Assembly: GCF_002250115.1 (NCBI RefSeq)
Contig: NZ_CP019985.1
Coordinates: forward strand, 2,294,001 to 2,358,000
Direction of reading: 5' to 3'
DNA length: 64,000 nucleotides
Source of the DNA: Shouchella clausii
Lineage (GTDB): Bacteria > Bacillota > Bacilli > Bacillales > Bacillaceae_D
The first letter of the stretch is position 1, and every line of letters begins with the position of its first letter. Below are positions 61,051-64,000 of this stretch, one piece after another. The notes beneath the pieces are model-generated. The model saw only the letters and a program-made list of their open reading frames with translations, did not search any database and was not told the DNA's origin. Position numbers and translations under genes: made by a program.

Positions 61051-61557
61051 ATGGACAAGCGTGTGGTGCTAAGTGTTGCTGCTGCTTTGCTGCTTATTGG
61101 ACAGCCAGCAGACGATCAAAAGAAAGCAGAAACAAAAAAGGAACAGCCAGCGATAACAGAAGTAGTCGATGGAAATGAAGAACCCCATTTGCACTATAAA
61201 ATCCAGGAAGAGGGCATTTCTTATTCGGAGAGCACACTTATCTACGATCAACAACCGATTGCCCGCGTGTGGATGAAAGTGAATGGCGAAGCGGGCAATT
61301 ACGAGCAACAAGTCGCAGTCGCACAAGCGCTTCATGACGAATTGGAAGAGGCTTATCCAGGTTTGAGCAGAGGGGTTTTGGCTGACTCTGCTCAATCAAC
61401 AACAGAGGATCCAAACTCAGTGTCTGTCTATGTAGGCGGGCAGGAAAATGGTGATGAAGAAATAGACATGGCGGTCGTTCTCGTCCAAGAAATGGCAGAA
61501 AAGCTTGAGATCAAACAAAAACAGGAACGGAGCGGAAGAGTCGTCGATTTCGATTAG
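61051..61557 (+). CDS. Exported protein of unknown function
   Basis: 168 residues, TTAGGAGG ahead of ATG 61051. Signal-peptide-like start DKRVVLSVAAALLLIGQPA, without a lipobox Cys, then a lysine/glutamate linker and an acidic domain with YYKIQ-type strands. No domain was recognised. Close to the next gene, so possibly co-transcribed. Confidence 0.6.
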   Translation: MDKRVVLSVAAALLLIGQPADDQKKAETKKEQPAITEVVDGNEEPHLHYKIQEEGISYSESTLIYDQQPIARVWMKVNGEAGNYEQQVAVAQALHDELEEAYPGLSRGVLADSAQSTTEDPNSVSVYVGGQENGDEEIDMAVVLVQEMAEKLEIKQKQERSGRVVDFD

Positions 61558-61569
61558 CGGGGAGGGGTT

Positions 61570-62376
61570 ATGATCATTACGACAACGGCGTTTGTGGATC
61601 GTCTGGAAGGGGCCGAGACGAACATGCTCTGTTCACGCTTGAGAGCAATAGAAACGATAGATGGCAATTCGCTCGGAGTAGCGATTGAAACTTTTGGACA
61701 GGCATACGCGTTTTCTGCAAAGTGTATGCCAGGGCCTGCGTTTAATACAGTCCGAGGCTTGCGCGAGGAAGAGGAAGGACAAATTGGCAAAATCATTCGG
61801 TTTTATGAAAAGAAAGAACTAGAACCACAAATTCAATTAGTGCCTGGTGCCGCTGGGAACAAAGTGATGCAAGCTCTGTTTCGACAGGATTTTTGCCAAA
61901 CCGGTTTTCATTCCGTCCTTGCAGGAAGTTGCAGCAGACAAGCTGAGGAGAGGCACGAAGGAATATCAATTCGGACGTTAAAACTGGAAGACTATCGTCT
62001 TTATGGCCATATTTATACAGAAAGTTTCGGCATGCCTGCTTTTTTAAAGGAAAGTGTAGCGACAAACAACGCCGTATTGCATGAAGAACGAAATTGGGCA
62101 TTTTATTTGGCTGAAGTCGAGGAAGAACCAGCCGGGGTTGCCGCTTTATTCACTAGTGGCAGCATCGCCGTACTTGCTGCTTGTGCTGTACTTGGTCGGT
62201 TTCGAAAGCAAGGTGTACAGCAAGCGCTCATCGCTAGGCGCCAGGCAGACGCCGCGGCTGCTGGATGTACATACATTTGCGGCCAAGCCGGATTTGCGAC
62301 AACAAGCCAGCGCAATATGGAGCGCTCTGGCTTGCAAACCATCTATACGAAAACGCTTTGGCAGCGTGTTTTATAA
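61570..62376 (+). CDS. GNAT-family acetyltransferase
   Basis: 268 residues, GGGGAGGGG upstream. The C-terminal acetyl-CoA loop RFRKQGVQQALIARR (Q/R-x-x-G-x-A) and strand IAVLAACAVLG plus the final GQAGFATTSQRNMERSGLQ are typical. The N-terminal 130 residues show weaker likeness to a second GNAT fold. Substrate unknown. Confidence 0.78.
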   Translation: MIITTTAFVDRLEGAETNMLCSRLRAIETIDGNSLGVAIETFGQAYAFSAKCMPGPAFNTVRGLREEEEGQIGKIIRFYEKKELEPQIQLVPGAAGNKVMQALFRQDFCQTGFHSVLAGSCSRQAEERHEGISIRTLKLEDYRLYGHIYTESFGMPAFLKESVATNNAVLHEERNWAFYLAEVEEEPAGVAALFTSGSIAVLAACAVLGRFRKQGVQQALIARRQADAAAAGCTYICGQAGFATTSQRNMERSGLQTIYTKTLWQRVL

Positions 62377-62406
62377 GAGCTGTGCCGTAATGGGCAGCTC
62401 TTTTTT
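62375..62406 (+). terminator. Terminator after GNAT gene
   Basis: AAGAGCTG (62375-62382) and CAGCTCTT (62395-62402), followed by Ts; it begins inside the stop codon. Confidence 0.85.
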
Positions 62407-62520
62407 GTGCAGTGACAGTGCATAAATATTCCTTTTTGTTAATTTACATAAATTTGTGCTTGCTTTTTAAGAGGAAGGCGACTAAACTGTTGCTAACTAA
62501 TATTCGTTAGGTGGATGGCG

Positions 62521-63114
62521 ATGACAAAAGAAAAAATTAAACAAGCAGCATTGGTTGCGTTTGCCAAAGGCGGCTACGAAGGAATGAGCCTGGCGGAAGT
62601 CGCCAGTGCAGTTGGGATCAAAACACCTTCGATTTACGCGTTTTTTAAAAGCAAGCAAGATTTGTTTATGACCATTTACCATGAGCTTCTTGATGAGCAT
62701 GCCGCTCAATTAGTTCAGCAAACCAATGTGATGGAGATCGAAGGAAGTGAACAGCGGCTTCGAAAAGTGGTAGAAGCCATGATTGATTATCATCTCCGAG
62801 AGCAAACGAAAACGGAATTTTTAACACGTGTGAATTTGTTTCCTCCTGATTTTCTTAAGGATGAGATGCGCAGTCGGTTTGCTCATAATGAACAACAGAT
62901 CCGTTCCTCTCTAGTTGCTATTTTTTCGGAAGGAATTGAACAAGGGGATATTCGGAGCGAACCGTTGTATGAGCTGGTCGATTCTTTTCTTTGCTTATTG
63001 GATGGGTTGTTTTTACAAACGTTTTACTATAACAAAGAGAAGTTGGAAACATCCTTTTTTCATGCGTGGAAATTTTATTGGCAAGGCATTTCTAATCGTA
63101 CGGCCAATTGTTAA
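62521..63114 (+). CDS. TetR-family transcriptional regulator
   Basis: 197 residues from ATG 62521, 6 nt after AGGTGG; ATG 62515 abuts the ribosome site. N-terminal HTH: KEKIKQAALVAFAKGGYEGMSLAEVASAVGIKTPSIYAFFKSKQDLF. The C-terminal helical domain varies, as usual for TetR ligand domains. Next to a permease gene 18 bp downstream on the same strand, so it may control it. Confidence 0.92.
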   Translation: MTKEKIKQAALVAFAKGGYEGMSLAEVASAVGIKTPSIYAFFKSKQDLFMTIYHELLDEHAAQLVQQTNVMEIEGSEQRLRKVVEAMIDYHLREQTKTEFLTRVNLFPPDFLKDEMRSRFAHNEQQIRSSLVAIFSEGIEQGDIRSEPLYELVDSFLCLLDGLFLQTFYYNKEKLETSFFHAWKFYWQGISNRTANC

Positions 63115-63132
63115 CAAGGAAGTGAGCGGGAG

Positions 63133-64000
63133 ATGGAAGAAGCATATAAAACAATCAAAGACTTTGAAAGGGAGCCTGTGCCAAAAGAAGTGCGAAAAGG
63201 CTGGCTGCCGATGGCGACTGTTTGGTTTGCCATCGGCATCGATTTATCAGGCATGTTGTTAGGCGCACAACTTGGAGCGGGGATCCCATTTGTGGAGGCG
63301 TTGCTGGCAGTTGCAGTCGGCTCTCTTTTTCTTGGCGTGCTGGGCGCGATTTGTGCCAATATTGGCGCTGCAACCGGCCTGTCCACGACGATGATTTCCA
63401 ATTTTGTTTTTGGCGCGGCTGGAGCAAAAGTGATTTCAGTCGTTATATCGATTTCAATGATCGGGTGGTTCGGCGTCCAAGCTGGATTTTTTGCCGAAAA
63501 TACGGTATCTGTTGTTGAACATTTAACAGGCTGGGCACTGCCCCTTCCGGCGACTGCCTTTGTTGGCGGACTCCTGATGATGACGACCGCGTTTGCGTTT
63601 AGATGGTTCGAAAAGCTAACGAATTGGACAAGCCCACTGCTTGTTGTCTTAATTTTAGCAGCGTTGGTATTAGCATTTGCACAAAGAGATGCTAGCGCCG
63701 TGTTGGCACCAGTAGAAGCGAAGTTTTCATTCGGAGTGGCTGTTTCTTTAGTGGTAGGCATTTATGTACTTGGCACAATTCTTTCTCCTGATATTTCTAG
63801 GTGGGCAAAATCAAAGAAAGATGCGATGATTGCTGCTTTCTTAGGCTTTTTCTTTGGAAATAGCTTTATGGTTGTCGTTGCCGTGCTGTTGTCGAAATTG
63901 TTAAACACAGAAGATTTGGCGCAAGTATTTATCCTGCTTGGTTTAAGTTTACCGGCGTTAATTGTCCTTACTTTTTCTCAGTGGACGACAAATACAAATA
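63133..64000 (+). CDS. Cytosine permease-like NCS1 transporter, partial
   Basis: The gene starts at ATG 63133 and runs past the window end; 289 residues are visible. At least seven hydrophobic segments, with the NCS1/CodB features WFAIGIDLSGMLLGAQLGAG, ANIGAATGLSTTMISNFVFG and LGTILSPDISRWAKSKKDA. Transports cytosine or a related purine/pyrimidine with cations. Follows the TetR gene with 18 bp spacing. Confidence 0.85.
   Translation, partial: MEEAYKTIKDFEREPVPKEVRKGWLPMATVWFAIGIDLSGMLLGAQLGAGIPFVEALLAVAVGSLFLGVLGAICANIGAATGLSTTMISNFVFGAAGAKVISVVISISMIGWFGVQAGFFAENTVSVVEHLTGWALPLPATAFVGGLLMMTTAFAFRWFEKLTNWTSPLLVVLILAALVLAFAQRDASAVLAPVEAKFSFGVAVSLVVGIYVLGTILSPDISRWAKSKKDAMIAAFLGFFFGNSFMVVVAVLLSKLLNTEDLAQVFILLGLSLPALIVLTFSQWTTNTN

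Noticed and set aside
1-64000. CRISPR arrays, prophage modules, restriction-modification or classical toxin-antitoxin systems
   Set aside because: No regularly spaced short repeats, cas-like, phage structural, methylase/endonuclease or paired toxin-antitoxin genes were seen in the window.

Overview
The window looks like a chromosome segment of a low-to-mid GC Firmicute of the Bacillaceae. The evidence is TagGH teichoic-acid export, a Rap-like remnant, BglG/LicT-type antitermination, strong AGGAGG ribosome sites, many TTG/GTG starts and a perfect 7-1-7 Fur box. Gene content and style suggest an alkaliphilic Shouchella (Bacillus) clausii-like organism, but that species guess is inference. No phage, CRISPR array or rRNA was seen; there is one tRNA gene, tRNA-Arg(CCT).

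Layout. 1-6.9 kb: a partial P2A cation ATPase, a GNAT acetyltransferase, tagGH, a MazG-like pyrophosphohydrolase and an M42 aminopeptidase. 6.9-14.9 kb: an AT-rich island between two perfect 95-bp direct repeats (6878-6972 and 14831-14925). It carries an anthranilate-synthase-like gene pair, two glycosyltransferases and a SetA-like efflux pump. Ahead of them lies a leader with a run of (G/T)AG triplets and an intrinsic terminator, which reads as a tryptophan-sensing TRAP (MtrB) attenuator. An IS256-family element with an 8-bp target duplication has split the first 19 codons of the synthase gene from the rest. 14.9-16.4 kb: a PadR-controlled pair of membrane proteins, one built of tandem two-helix repeats.

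16.6-25.1 kb: a LacI-controlled catabolic operon with a TRAP-type (DctPQM) transporter, both ribulose-monophosphate enzymes (HxlB, HxlA), RpiA and a PfkB sugar kinase, interrupted by an IS110-family element with an unusually long noncoding 3' flank. 25-28.5 kb: a nucleotidyltransferase and a Fur-box-controlled P1B-4 metal-efflux ATPase. 28.6-35.1 kb: a galactitol-type PTS operon with its PRD activator and two zinc dehydrogenases. 35.5-37.2 kb: an ABC-F resistance-type ATPase behind a leader-peptide attenuator. 37.5-46.9 kb: a methyltransferase remnant, a DUF1541 lipoprotein behind a CsoR-like copper box, an LD-carboxypeptidase, a GlcNAc-type PTS controlled by a RAT/terminator and its antiterminator, a DesKR-like two-component system and an MFS pump.

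47.2-55.8 kb: a histidine-utilisation operon (hutU, hutI, an M20 hydrolase, a HutF-like deiminase and a YjiH-type transporter) behind an AraC-type regulator whose receiver domain has Glu where the phosphorylated Asp should be. The operon implies a formiminoglutamate to formylglutamate to glutamate route with an M20 enzyme in the last step. 55.8-64 kb: a hydrolase, tRNA-Arg, a broken rap-like gene, HD, HIT and kinase-like proteins, a second GNAT protein, a TetR regulator and the start of a cytosine-permease-type transporter.

The best candidate for an undescribed system is the 7-14.9 kb island: a tryptophan-attenuated, chorismate-derived glycoside pathway with its own exporter, apparently crippled or rewired by an insertion sequence.
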